Below are positions 22,752 to 34,030 of a stretch of DNA of 64,000 nt, one piece after another. Below the pieces are notes generated by a model. The model made no database searches. It was not told where the DNA came from and saw only the letters and a program-made list of their open reading frames with translations. The stretch spans positions 75,866,716 through 75,930,715 of the forward strand of contig OY720642.1 in the NCBI GenBank assembly GCA_963169105.1, written 5' to 3'. Each line of letters starts with the position of its first letter. Position 1 is the first letter of the stretch. This DNA is from Ceriagrion tenellum (Eukaryota; Arthropoda; Insecta; Odonata; Coenagrionidae). The translations under genes were made by a program, and so were the position numbers.

Positions 22752-23289
22752 GTTTCTCTGACATATTTCATTTCTGTATCTTCTCTGCCACATCCTTTCT
22801 ATTGAAAAGAAAATAATATTGGGCTATTGAACAGATACATATCTCGAAATAACACATTCCGTGACCATGATATTTCGTTATCCCTACTTTATCTTGTTAA
22901 GAATTTTTTAGTTGGACCTTCTAGCTACTACTATTATAGAACACCCAAAAGACTTAATGAACAATATATAAATTCCTTAATGGTTGGATTTTTACGAAAA
23001 GAGGGAAGGTGAGGGTTTTTTAAGACGACCATGAGTGTAAGTTTCGGATCAGCCAACTTGGCCACTCTTGTATAATTACACCGAACGCCTAAAACGTTCC
23101 ATGCCAGCTTAATGCCTCGATGATAGAGCAAGGGGGGAATTAGGGCTTTTATTTTATAATTCAGGGCGCCAGGAAATTTTGTAAAAATTACCACCTAAGT
23201 CCACAGGATACTATGATGATAAAAAGACACAATTGACGGAATGATCACACAATAACCTTGTTTTTCGCCAAAATTCTCTCAGAATCAAA
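22752..23289. other. No recognised feature
   Basis: Short frames at 22827-23012 and 22934-23194 carry no known motif. Confidence 0.45.
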
Positions 23290-24405
23290 ATAAATCTCAT
23301 CGATCTATGACAATAGTAAGACAAGTGTAGATAAGAGTTAACGGAGCTCTGAGTAATTGGCTTGTGATAAATCGGGGTGTAAAGCAAGGATGCGTAATGT
23401 CTCCATGGCTGCTAAATGTATTTATGGATAAATGTGTTAGAGACGCATGTAGTGATAACGACGGTGTTTTGGTTGGGAATGTTAACTTGCGAGTTCTTCT
23501 GTATGCGGATGATGCTGTTTTGATCTCAGACAGTCAACAGGGATTACAGAAGGTCCTAGATAAGTTTTGTGAATCAACGGAGAAAATGGAATTGAAGGTA
23601 AATGCGTGCAAGACTAAATTCATTTGTCTGTTTTTGATAAGGAGAATGGGGAGAATAACAGTATGATGAGGGCGAATGGTGAAGTAATTAAACAGGTGGA
23701 TGATTTTGTGTACTTAGGTAAGATGTATACGAAAGGTGGAAGAATAGATGAAGAGATAAAGAGACGTGCGAATGCTGGAAGGAAAGTGGTTGATAGCTTG
23801 TGGACCATATCAAGGAATGAGTGCTTGTCTAAAGAAGGGAAAATTGCTGTGTACAAAAGTGTACTTCTTTCCACTTTGCTATATGGTAGTGAAACATGGG
23901 TATGTCAGGATGGACATAAGAGTAGACTAAATGCCGTGGGTATGAGTTATCTGAGGAGTATTTGCGGAAAAAGTAGGATGGATAGGGTCAGGAATGAGTG
24001 GGTCATGAATGAATGTGGGTTAAATGCTCCAGTAATGGACGTGTATGAAAGGAGTGTGCTTCGTTGGTTTGACCATGCTGAGAGAATGGATGAGAGTAAA
24101 TAACGAAACAGATATATGAGAGTAGAATGAATGGTGTGAGAGGTAGAGGTAAGCCGAGAAAGTTGTGGTTGGATGTGGTGGAGGAAATTCTTAGGAGGAG
24201 GAATATTAGGAGTTTTAAAAACAGGAGGGCGTGTATGAAGCAGTGTATGGGGGTAAATGAGGCAGAAGAGGTTTGCAAGGATATATCAGTATGGAGGCAA
24301 TTATTGAAGCAGAGTTAGGTGTACAATTATGTATGAATGAGGGAAACATTTTGACTGTGTCTACTCTGAAAGGGAACGGCTTGATGGGTATGTATGTATG
24401 TAGAA
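23290..24405 (+). pseudogene. LINE C: reverse transcriptase palm to C-terminus, nearly readable
   Basis: This is the best-preserved retroelement coding in the window. From about 23290 the reading gives ISSIYDNSKTSV, RVNGALSNWLVINRGVKQGC, VMSPWLLNVFMD, then LLYADDAVLISDS (the catalytic YADD, intact), a frameshift near 23630, VDDFVYLGKMYTKGGRIDEE, LLSTLLYGSETWVCQDGHKS, LRSICGKSRMDRVRNEWVM and VLRWFDHAERMDESK. A second shift at about 24100 leads into ITKQIYESRMNGVRGRGKPR and ends at the stop near 24316. The 3' tail has ATGTATGT repeats (about 24385-24400). Endonuclease and RT fingers are missing (5' truncation near 23290). Only two indels separate it from an open frame, so it is younger than its neighbours, but it is not functional. 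Confidence 0.92.
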
Positions 24406-25934
24406 CAAAAACGACAGGTACTCCAAAAACCACTTATTTATCAACAACCGTTCCTAAGTGATGAAACCCAGCCAAGAACTACACACATTTTTTAAAATCA
24501 AATGTAAAATTAAGATGTTACATAAATTTTTACAGTATGCTCTCTGCTGACACCATTCTGCGTTTGCATATCAATTGTCGCGGCAGAGGGCAAATCATAT
24601 CCAGCGTCCCTTTCTGTCTCCACTTCCTCAAGTCAACATTTCCCTCTTGTGGTCTCAACCCCGTTCGACCCCCGCTCCCTGCCGAGCGCACTCGGTGTTA
24701 TTAATTCAATTTCTCCGTCCATCCCTTACTAACCCTCTCCGCACACGACTCCTCAACCACTTCTCTCACCCTCCCTCATTTCATCCTCGGTATAAGGATC
24801 CCACTCGTCTGTTGAGTATTGCTTCACCCACTCGCATTAGCATGCGAGCCCGACGCGTCGGCAAAAAAAGGCTTCCTTTTGCCTCTGCCGCTATTCATGC
24901 GTCTTCCTCTCTCCCCTCCCCCCCTTCGAGATTTCGTGATGAGATTCCCATCTCACGTAAAAGGTCAATCGTATTTAATCGTCCCCCGAGGCGAAAGCAC
25001 AGCGGAATCCTTTAAACCATTAAAAAGATAAATTTATAAAAAAAAACAAGAGACGGGTACCGTGCGATTTTTTCTTAAAGTTGTGCCTCTCCTACCGTGA
25101 TAGCCTTAGAAAAAAATTGGCAAGTTAACTTCTGAATTATGTTCCATCGCAGATTTCCGCGGCGTTGAAGAAAATGTTACTCTGGTGTTCACCGCATATG
25201 TTGTTTTTGAAGAAAAGAGCTTCGGCTGTATTCCAACGGGCCTCTTCAGGTCGTCGAGTCTGCATAAACTGCGGACTTCGTGAATACCTGAATAATGCAG
25301 GAAAAGATCCAGAAAAAGTTTCACCTAACGTCAAGTGAGATATTATAAAATGAATAATTTGTACATTGTCTCTCTAGTAGGCTTCGCCTTCCTAGTAATA
25401 GTGGAGGCATTTTAGTGACTGTTGTCACTGTATTTTTTTGTATTGTTTCGAGAGATTAATCTTATTTCAACACCATGACCATAAAAGTCTCGCATAAGTT
25501 GGTAAACAGAGAAAGAGATAATTATCATCTACAAGGTAACGGTTCTTCTTCGTAAAAAATATAACATTTGGGTACATATGGCACTGAAGGCTTTTCGGGC
25601 TCTTCTGCATGTCTCCATTGATGCAGACGACAGCTTCGATAGCATTGTAGCTGTCAAAACTGTCCTTACAAACCCTCTCCGCCTTCGGATCAGAAGTGAA
25701 GATGCAAGGGATTGTATCCATCTTATACGACAATAGAAACTCACAGAAGAGAGCCCAAAAAGCCTCCACTGTCATCTAAACCACTCCGCGGAAGCAGTTC
25801 ACATTCGGGTATGATTTATCACCAAGATCTCCGCCATTTTCCGCTTGATATTCTTTCCCTCCTAGTGGTAGCAGGTTACGAAAACCAGAGATTTTGTAGT
25901 CTCTTGGCATTGTTTGATTTATAAAGATCAATAA
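24406..25934. other. No recognised gene; C/T-rich 24590-25030
   Basis: C-rich, CpG-bearing sequence at 24590-25030 keeps several frames open (24575-25015, 24819-25031) without any motif. Minus-strand frames 25106-25334 and 25467-25775 (102 codons) overlap other open frames and are not identified; the second has a normal residue mix and could be an old coding fragment. Confidence 0.4.
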
Positions 25935-27485
25935 TAGTAATATAATAATAAATTTATTTATCCATTAAATAAACTGTACAAACACAACTATAAGGCATAA
26001 CAAAGGATAAATTATGGATCCCTTTAGGCTTTGCCTGTATTTGGGATACCTCAAAAAAAAACAATTTATCTGTAAGAATAAACTCAAAATGAAATAGAAT
26101 ATGCTGAGACAAAATATGTAACATAGGTATGCAATGAACAGATAACAATTTTCAAATCTCAACCTGTCATGCAAACATATTATAATGATTGTTAACAGTT
26201 ATTGACAAAAAGCATATCAGGATTTTCTCTATCGAACAGCCATCTTTTAACCCTGTGAAGAAATGATGGTAAACTAATTGTATCTCTTATATCATCCGAC
26301 AATATTTGAAATAATTTTGGCCCTATGTAGATAAATGATCGCTGGAATAACGTCAAATTAGGCTTGGGCAAAATTGGGCAATAAAAAAGCATTGCTGAAG
26401 ATCTTAATTTGTATACATGGATTTCGACCTTAGGTTTATCACCACTTCTTTGGTAGAATATTTTCAGTACCTTATAAATATAGAGATGGCGTAGGGGAAG
26501 TAACTGAAGATCCACAAATATGGGAAGAACGGCTCATACTGACATTTTCTGGCAATCTGACTTACTGTGGCTTTTTGGATAATTAGTAGCGGATTGAGGG
26601 AATTTTTATAAGCACCTCCCCAAAAAATTTTGCCGTACTTTAGTTTAGATTGAACTAGGGCATAATAAATAGTTTTAATTAATTGCCGGGGATATTTATT
26701 TCGAAGGAAATAAAACTTCGCGTGGAAAAAATTTGAGTTCCCTAGTAATGCGGTTAATGTGTTTATCCCACTTTAAATGCTGATCTACAGTCACTCCCAA
26801 ATATTTGAGTCCAGATACACGTTCAATATTTATACAGTTGTTACAAAGGTTTCGAGTACAATTTGGTTTGTGATAGGTTAACACCCAATCAATTGAGAAA
26901 CGATTACAAATGTTGAAACACAAAAATTTTCTTTTCACTCAACAATAATTTGTTGTACTCCATCCAATTACTAAGTATACAAATATCTAGTTCCATATTT
27001 AGCCTCACCTCTTCCCAGGACGAGCCTTCATAAATTAGCCTTTGGATACATTTGTTTCGTTGTACACAGGACCCAAATCCATGGCACTAAGACTAGTTTT
27101 TAATATGTCGTACTGAATTCTGTTAGAACGACCGAAGTTAGAAATAGGAAAATTTACGTTTTTGAAAATGTATCTACCTAAAATTGAAACTGCAGTCGCT
27201 GAATGATCAGTTACCGATAAGTGACCTACTTTTGAACGTATTTCAAATTTAAAGGAATTAAAGATTCTGGCAAAAACATGGTCGATACATATAGCAGTTG
27301 ATGAGTTTATTCGTGTAGGCTCATTAACCATGCTAGTGAAACCATATGTGCTCATAAAGCTGAAGTATTCCTCTGAGACACTACTACAATCTGAAATATT
27401 AATATTCATGTCACCGATATTTACTAAATTTTTCCTTGAGCGCCTTAGCAACGGTTCCAATTCTTTTAAAACAGATGTCACAGGA
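25935..27485 (-). pseudogene. LINE D: endonuclease joined to RT C-terminus, RT core deleted
   Basis: On the minus strand, 27481 to about 27045 encodes the C-terminal half of an apurinic-type endonuclease: NIGDMNINISDC, NEPTRINSSTAICIDHVFAR and the catalytic VTDHS. At about 27035-27045 the reading changes frame straight into LIYEGSSWEEVRLNMELDIC and WMEYNKLLLSEKK, which in L2/CR1-like elements lies just after the YADD box. The following part reads GLKYLGVTVDQHLKWDKHIN, IYYALVQSKLKYGKIFWGGA and, to 26192, the domain ending FVNNC. The whole RT fingers/palm, YADD included, is missing. The 3' end at about 25935-25990 is an ATAAATTTATT-type tail. Stops lie at several points. Non-functional. Confidence 0.88.
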
Positions 27486-29639
27486 AGGTTTTACAATTGT
27501 CAAAATCTAAACACTATAGATGCCCGTAAACCTAAAGCTTTAAAAACATTTTAAGTTGTATCTTGCCTTTCGACTGGTATTGAAATAGCTCAAGGAAAAA
27601 TTTCCGACAGCGTCTTTGGCAGGTCATTTTTTATTAAAGTGTATTTCATCACGCAGTTGTAGGATAAGCAAGTCGGTGAAATTTAATTTTAAACCTTTTC
27701 ATTATATTTTTAAATCGTTTTTACCGGTCTTTCACCATTGAATTGAGTGAATATTCAGGAGACGGGCTTCGTCCGGAATTTTTACTCGTCTCATCTGCAG
27801 GAGTGGCATAACGATAACTTTCGGGGATAAATTTCCTTTAAGATCAAATAAATTTTTATGATATTTTGAGCTTTTTTTTTTAAACCTTTCATTCTGCGAA
27901 GCAATTCATGAGCTGGAGGTATTCCGCCTAAAATGTTTAGGTTCATCTCAGGACATTCCGTTTGTCGTCGCTGCAGGTTTTTATCCGTACAGAATTAATG
28001 AGAACAGACGGCGATAAATAAGAAATCTCAGTCATTTATTTTGATTTTCTGGTGTTTCAAGACCCAAAGAACTCTCCACGCTGGCAGACTGGTGCCATAT
28101 AGTAAAAAAAATATAACTGAAAAATATCGCCACGATGTAGCTAAAACAACCGATGAAAATTGATCAATGCAGAACGCACAGTGGCACTTAATTCACTGGG
28201 CATTCCAAGTTGTTTTTTTTTTAATCCGGTAAAAGTGCTGCAGAGTGATGAATCATGCTTCAAGTTTTTCATTAAGATTTTACTGTAGTTATAAACAAAA
28301 ACTGAAGGTAACGTAGGACTGATAAGTTGCATTTAGCCGTCTCGCTTCTAGAATTTTAGAATCTGTTCCACATTTCTTTATTCTAACGTACTTTGACAGC
28401 TAAGTTCATTCTTTTTTAACCTATTCTTGCAGTCACAAGGTAGATAGGGACTTGCACCCAAAGGAATGCTAGAGTCATCCCTCCGAATGAGAGCTTTTTG
28501 GAAGTTACTTCGACTCCAAAAATGCCTCAGAACACGCATGTTTATTCACCACTCGTGTCAAATTCCTATAATACTGCGTGAGATATCTACGCTTCCGAAA
28601 GATATCTGCTAATTTGAAGGCTTAGCTTTAACTTGGCATTCTCCTTTGGGAGCAGCCTTGTTATGCTTCATATTTTTTTCAGAATATGTTTTCCTCAATC
28701 AAAATAGTACCCAATTAAAAAAAAACATTCATTCTACGATGCATGCCAATTATTTTGGCGTGAGATGTTGTTTTTTATACATTAAACAACAAATTAAATT
28801 AATCGGCCGTTGAAGGGTTAGTGTCCATGTGGTATTATAGTTAATACATTTTCTTGATAGCGACGCCTGTCAATTTTATAACTGGATATTTCTGCGATAA
28901 CAAATAATCACTTTCATGTATTTATTTATTCATTTGTCTAATGGTAAATTTAATTTTGTTTTATATTGTTTGTTTGTCAACATGTTTTCATCATTTTGGA
29001 TTGATTGTCATAGAGATATATATATGTCATAGGGGGATTGCTAGAAGAGAGGACCTCTTGCGAGAAGGTTGATTTAATCGAATTGAATTGAACTATTGAA
29101 TTAGATTCTGAATGCAGAAAAATAAAAATTGTAAGGGGATATAAGGAATTCCATTTTAATCGCCTTGGTACGATAATAGGCAGCAATTAATGGAGTCGTT
29201 AATGAGCTGGCAATGGTGTGGAAACTGCTAGGTTTGTGGGAAGTGGGGCCTACATAAGTTTCCTCACTCTTATTTCTAATACTAGCCATGTCTTCAGCAA
29301 TTACAACCTCATAATCAAGGCGAACGGTAAATAATTGGTGATAAAATCAAAAGCGTTGAAACCTGAGTTTTCTGAATCACATCAAGGAGATATCAAACGT
29401 TCCCACAGTATTTGTTTTTGCGTAAATTGTATGCAGCAATACAATATACACATACGGTGTAATAATGACTTTTTTATGGCGCAGAAATAAGGGTAAAATG
29501 GGGGGGGGGGAGGGAGTGAAGATGGCGGATCTGAGACGACCTAGTTACAGCTTCAAGCATTGGTTACCGTAGCAAGAACCCTCTCCATCGACCTCAATGA
29601 TAGACATAGTCGAAAACCTAATCGACACGAGTTTCACAA
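27486..29639. other. AT-rich, no gene recognised; G run near 29500
   Basis: Small frames (28141-28332, 28977-29186, 29101-29289 minus) have no known motif. A run of about ten G lies at 29500-29510. Confidence 0.5.
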
Positions 29640-29765
29640 ATGTGCTAATGGTAATGTATTAGTCTCTTGTACAATACTTCAAGGACAGTGAACGGTGGTA
29701 GTGACAAAGTAAAAGCCTGGTTCGATTCCTGGTCCAGTCAGGTTTTTTTCCTAATGGTAATTAAC
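29640..29765 (+). mobile_element. tRNA-like SINE end
   Basis: A clear B-box, GGTTCGATTCC (29719-29729), is followed by TGGTCCAGTCAGG, a T run and CTAATGGTAATTA. This end is similar to the ends at 206-240 and 11374-11400. The A-box side is poorly preserved. Confidence 0.45.
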
Positions 29766-30152
29766 GCCATATACTAATTTTTTAAATCCAAACAATATGC
29801 TCTCATTTTATTTAAATTTCCATAATTATTTTGTTTAATGCAGAAGACGTCGGAATAAATTGTCATTTCAAACAAATATGTGACTGAATAGAAGGTCTCA
29901 CTCAAATGTCAAAGTTTCTTGAGCGTGTATCTCCTATAGATGGATATGGTATCATATATACCGGATCAATTATTATCGCGTTTGTTATAGTGACTTAAAT
30001 GATGACCCAAATAACAAATGGGAGGGCAATTTTCAGCAGAAATCCCCACCTTATTTGTGTTCCTTTTGGAGCGAACGGTCACCAAACTTCCTGTGAACGG
30101 AAACGGAACGGAAAGTTGCACGCTACACAAGGTCCTTCTTCTCTCTTAAAAA
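29766..30152. other. No recognised feature
   Basis: AT-rich; the plus-strand frame 29999-30238 has no known motif and runs into the mariner end. Confidence 0.5.
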
Positions 30153-30894
30153 TACGAGAGTTGTCCAGAAAGTGGCCTTCGTTTTTAAATAAAAATGCAG
30201 AAAGTGTAAATACAACTATTTTATTATATGCACCTTAAAAATACACATTTTCAATACTTTTTCGCGCATATTTCAAACAAATTTAAGCTCTTGTCATAAC
30301 ATTTCACCATATTTGAAATACCCTCTCTATAAAAATCTACCACCTGGGAATGTAGTCAACCTGTCACGCGTTTTGAAGCTCTTCATCGCCGGCAAAGCAA
30401 GATGGGATGCAAGCCACTTTTTCGTGTAAGCGAAGAGATGAAAGTAAGTAGGAGCCAAGCCCAGGCTGCATGGGGTATGGTGAAAAACTTCCCATTTGAA
30501 ATTGGCCGAAAGTTCATTTGTCTTTCTAGCTGCGTAAGAGCGAGTGTTGTCATGCACAAACAGAACACCAGATTTCATAAGTTGATGACACTTGTTTTGG
30601 ATTGCTCTTCTTAGTCCTAAAATGTTCACAATTCACGATGAATTTCGGCTGCAGAGTGACTTTTCGCCCAAAAAAATCTTATAACGCCACGCACTTCACA
30701 CTTGAGGGGATTTTCTATTGCGGCGCTAATGTTTTTAGGTCATGATTCACAGACATACGGCAGTGCGATGCTCGTACTGGCACAATTAAAAGCGTAATGA
30801 ACCGCTGCAAACGCTGATGTAAGAATGGTGGCACTCCCCCCGCTAATTCTCGCGGTCGGTGAGAACGGAGGTTACTTAATGGACGACCCTCGTA
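30153..30894 (-). mobile_element. mariner element, TIR-bounded, internally deleted
   Basis: The element is bounded by TA at 30153-30154 and 30893-30894. The 28-bp ends CGAGAGTTGTCCAGAAAGTG... (30155) and, on the other strand, CGAGGGTCGTCCATTAAGTA... (30892) match at about 22 of 28 bases. On the minus strand the N-terminal helix-turn-helix reads PLKCEVRGVIRFFWAKSHSA, AAEIHREL, then jumps after a stop and a frame change to ILGLRRAIQNKCHQLMKSGV, LFVHDNTRSYAA, FKWEVFHHTPCSLGLAPTYF. This joins the first helix to the catalytic C-terminus; about 0.55-0.6 kb of the usual ~1.3 kb element is gone. The third catalytic Asp (APSDYH in the family) is lost (APTYFH). It cannot make transposase but keeps both ends. 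Confidence 0.9.
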
Positions 30895-31595
30895 CAACGT
30901 CTGCCTTACTTTCCACCGATCTTCCTACATCAATAATTACTTCATCTGCGGATGTTTTCGGCGTGTAATACCTAATACAAGTATTTAATTATTAGTTTAC
31001 ATAATTATACTAATTAGTAAAATAATCATCCAATTTTTCTGGGCTCAAATTGAGATTACAGTTGGTTACAATTCTTCCTTCGCGAATAGATGTCCGTTAT
31101 GCTTTGGCCATCATGCTTGGCATTTAATGTATAATTTAAAAACCCTTTTCACGTGATATTTTGATTTTTTGTAACTTTTCGTGCTAATCTTCATTAATTT
31201 TGTACGATGACTAAAATCAGCCAAATGTTAACTTCGTCTTTCATTAATTTCCACATTGAAAAATAGCTCTCCTTTAAAGTGCTTAGCATCACTTCTATTC
31301 AGTGTATTCAGCCACTGTATCATATAAGTGCCTGTATCCTAGCGACCTAATAATCTTTGTGTTTACATCACGTCAAGGATTCTTCTTGTTCGCCCTTACC
31401 ATCTTAAATAATTCACTTTCCATCGGAAAAAATGCTGAATATTCCTGCATTGACTCCTTTCCAAAAACTGTTAAGTATTAAACCTTGGACATTTATGTAG
31501 GTTTCAGTATTAAAAATTACGTTTCGTTCCATACTTTGAGGCTCAACTATGTGGAAGTTGAATTTCACAAATGAATAAGTAACTTTGTTTCTTTC
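30895..31595. other. No recognised feature
   Basis: AT-rich; nothing supported. Confidence 0.5.
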
Positions 31596-31660
31596 CACAG
31601 ATTTATTTTCTTGGTACAAGATGTTTCGACACAGCGGTGTCATTATCAGATACCTTATAT
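31596..31660 (-). repeat. Hammerhead-like motif, best conserved core
   Basis: On the minus strand: CTGATAA (31643-31649), a TGACAC/GTGTC stem with a GCT-type loop, GAAAC (31623-31627), ATCTTGTACC, then AATAAATCTGTGG. GAAACATCTTGTA can form a 3-bp stem III (ACA/TGT) before a UA cleavage-type step, and GGTA before the CTGATAA box can pair with TACC after it. This is the copy closest to a complete type I hammerhead layout. Confidence 0.55.
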
Positions 31661-32799
31661 ATAAAAGTTACGTTGCTTAAGAAAAATGTTTACTTAAAGA
31701 AAAATGGTTCGTAATATCTCCATCGACACAAACCTCTTGAGTTCAGACAAATTAACATGCAACCGTGATGAAGACTTTAAACTTGGCTGACGCATGGGTG
31801 CGCCTTTAGAACACTGAATTCTTAGGTCAGCTTCTCCTACTGAATTAGGTGTGAAATGCTATTTCTCGTACAAGTCACGGAACGATCGATCAGACGAAAA
31901 TATTGCGGAATAAATCCGTGCCCCAAGCTGAGCGCTAAATAATTTGACGAAGCGGTCTCACGGTTCGGCTCATTACAACTCAACTCCAGGAGAAGTTTTT
32001 TCTACGAACTCAACAAAAAAGCGTACCATACGGTTTGAGGATGGAGAATGGAGCGGGACGAGTTTTTAAACATGACGGATGAACCGCGTTTTCGGCCGCG
32101 ACTCCGGGCCTTCAGGGCCGTCGTAAATTTCGAAAGGAATGAAAAAAGTAATAATAACGTTACTTACTGGCCGCGGGAATAATGGAACCGTGTGTGCCTT
32201 TTGATTGATACGTGTCGGGAGGGGTAGAATGCAGCCATTATCGTACGTTACCTCTTTTTTTTCTCCTCCTCGTTGCCGTGGGGTCAAAGTTCGTGAAAAC
32301 GTCTCCGTGCCGACCTCACTCGGGTCTCTACAGGCATATCATCTCTCCCACTTGCATTCGCGCGCCCCCTCGTAAAAACGTCCAAGGGCGGGAGGGAGCG
32401 GAGAGGCGCAATTACGTATCCCCCGGTAACATGAAGACGTTCTCCCTCCGCGCCATTACTCTGCCCTTGCGCCTGTCGCCATCTTGCTACGCCCACCACT
32501 CGCTCGTCCATTCCATCAGCGGCTATCCCATTCAAGCCCAGCCCGAGCTGATCGCCCCTCTGTCAGGGGCGGCTCCAGACTAGAGGTTAGTAATGAGGGG
32601 AACTAGCAGCTCAGGGATGTGGAATACCCCTGGAAAAGGCAGGTCTGGCGGTCTCCTCCGGGAAGTTCGTAAAAATAAACCACGTGCAAAAAGGCGTTTT
32701 TTAAAACAGAATTTTTATTTTTAATATAACAATTTTTTGCTGAGTATATCTTTCTTTTGTACTTACCACCAAATTCGAGCTAATTCATTTTATTTTATT
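31661..32799. other. No recognised gene; CpG-rich patch 32080-32600
   Basis: 32080-32600 is markedly richer in G+C and CpG. The frames there (32212-32583 plus, 32284-32535 minus) overlap each other and match nothing known. CAGGGGCGGCTCCAGA at about 32564 resembles hAT-type element ends, but I see no partner end. Confidence 0.4.
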
Positions 32800-32987
32800 G
32801 TTTATTTTATCTTATCTACCCTGAATACAGCACCTTGGGCTAATTTATATCGGGTGGTAACTGTAGTAACAGATGAACACAAGCACCCATGCCCTAGGTG
32901 ATGATAAATCCACCCAGGCGGCATTCGAACCCGCGACCTTCCGCTTAGTAGGCGACGACCCCGTCGCCACAGGGGCAGGCAGGGGTT
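32800..32987 (-). mobile_element. tRNA-derived SINE (family of 38664)
   Basis: The minus strand reads CCCTGTGGCGACGGGGTCGT, then AAGGTCGCGGGTTCGAATGC (B-box GGTTCGAATGC), GCCTGGGTGGAT, ...GGGCATGGGTGCTTGTG and the 3' part ...CAGGGTAGATAAGAT. Full length for this family. Confidence 0.85.
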
Positions 32988-33532
32988 TCAGATTTGTTTT
33001 GATTTAAAATCGTATAAAATATATTTAGAAACTCTTATTTAGATTTTTAAAAATGCATAGCATCGTTCTTCCCAACAAGAAAATATATTAGGCTAAAGAT
33101 TTTGGTCTATGAAAAAAAACTACAGTGTATTTTAGGGGGAGCAATCGACTCTTGGGGATGACAATGCTCTTCTTTAAAATCTGTTAACCCCGTAGACAGA
33201 AGTTAAAGAATTTTGATCCGTTAACCTCCCCCCCCTACTTCTAGGGTTGTGCCATATTTCAATAAATCGGCTGAAACATGCTATGCGTACGAGACACATC
33301 ATCGGGGTATCTAACCGCGACGTATACTCCTGGCATTTTTTGAAATGTGGGACTTCCTCCTCATTCTCCCCTCCTCATTGCTTTATTATTTATCTCTACA
33401 ATCAGCATCTAGGGTATGAGACAAGAGTGCTGTGAAACCATAAACCGTGAAACCTGTATTAAGTGGCCACCGCCGGACCCATGAGTTGATGGCGGCTTAA
33501 GGACGCGATCGATTAGTGGAGAGAAAATTTAC
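32988..33532. other. No gene; possible pogo-like terminus near 33452
   Basis: AAACCTGTATTAAGTGGCCA at about 33452-33471 also occurs, with small changes, at 42391-42410. It resembles terminal repeats of pogo/Tigger-like Tc1-mariner elements as I remember them; no transposase is present. Confidence 0.35.
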
Positions 33533-34030
33533 ATTGCTTATTGCATCTTTAGTGCCTTTCCCACTTCTAAACCCATGCTGGTCTTCACCGACATGCTGCT
33601 CCCTTTTAACCTGTTTCTCAGTCTGTTGATCAATATTTTAGAAGCGTGGGATAAAAGAGATATTGCGCTGTGATTACTACATTCTGTAGCTTTACCTTTC
33701 TTTGGTATCGCTGTATTAATGCTTCTTGTAAAATCCTCCGGTAATCTGCCTTCGTCATAACATTTCTTGACAACGTTAAGAAGTTCCTTCTTTGCTTTCC
33801 CTTCTAAATTCTTGAGCAGTTCAGCCGGTACCTCGTCCACCCCTGCTGCCTTTTAAGACTCTTAAGACTTTCCAGGGCAAACTCAAATCCATTAATGTAT
33901 ATTGATGGGCCTTATTCATCCTCTCCTATTTCCCCCTCCTTCCCAATAAAGTAGTCTTCATTTTCTGTATCTTCTCCGCTGAAGAGTTCTTCAATGTACT
34001 CTTATTCCGTTCCCGAAATTATCGCCCGCC
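33533..34030 (-). pseudogene. LINE RT N-terminal (fingers) fragment, minus strand
   Basis: The minus-strand frame 33840-33538 encodes DEVPAELLKNLEGKAKKELL, YDEGRLPEDFTRSINTAIPK, KGKATECSNHSAISLLSHAS and KILINRL, the conserved first RT blocks (DE(I/V)PAELLK ... P(K)KGKA..C...R.ISLL...KI). After a frameshift it continues GEDQHGFRSGKGTKDAI, the next RT block, ending near 33533. Upstream, 34030-33850, EYIEELFSGEDTENEDYF fits the linker before RT. The catalytic block and C-terminus are not attached, so this is a broken piece, possibly of the LINE A family. Confidence 0.85.

Noticed and set aside
24575..25031. ORFs of 146 and 70 codons
   Set aside because: C/T-skewed region with overlapping frames and no motif.
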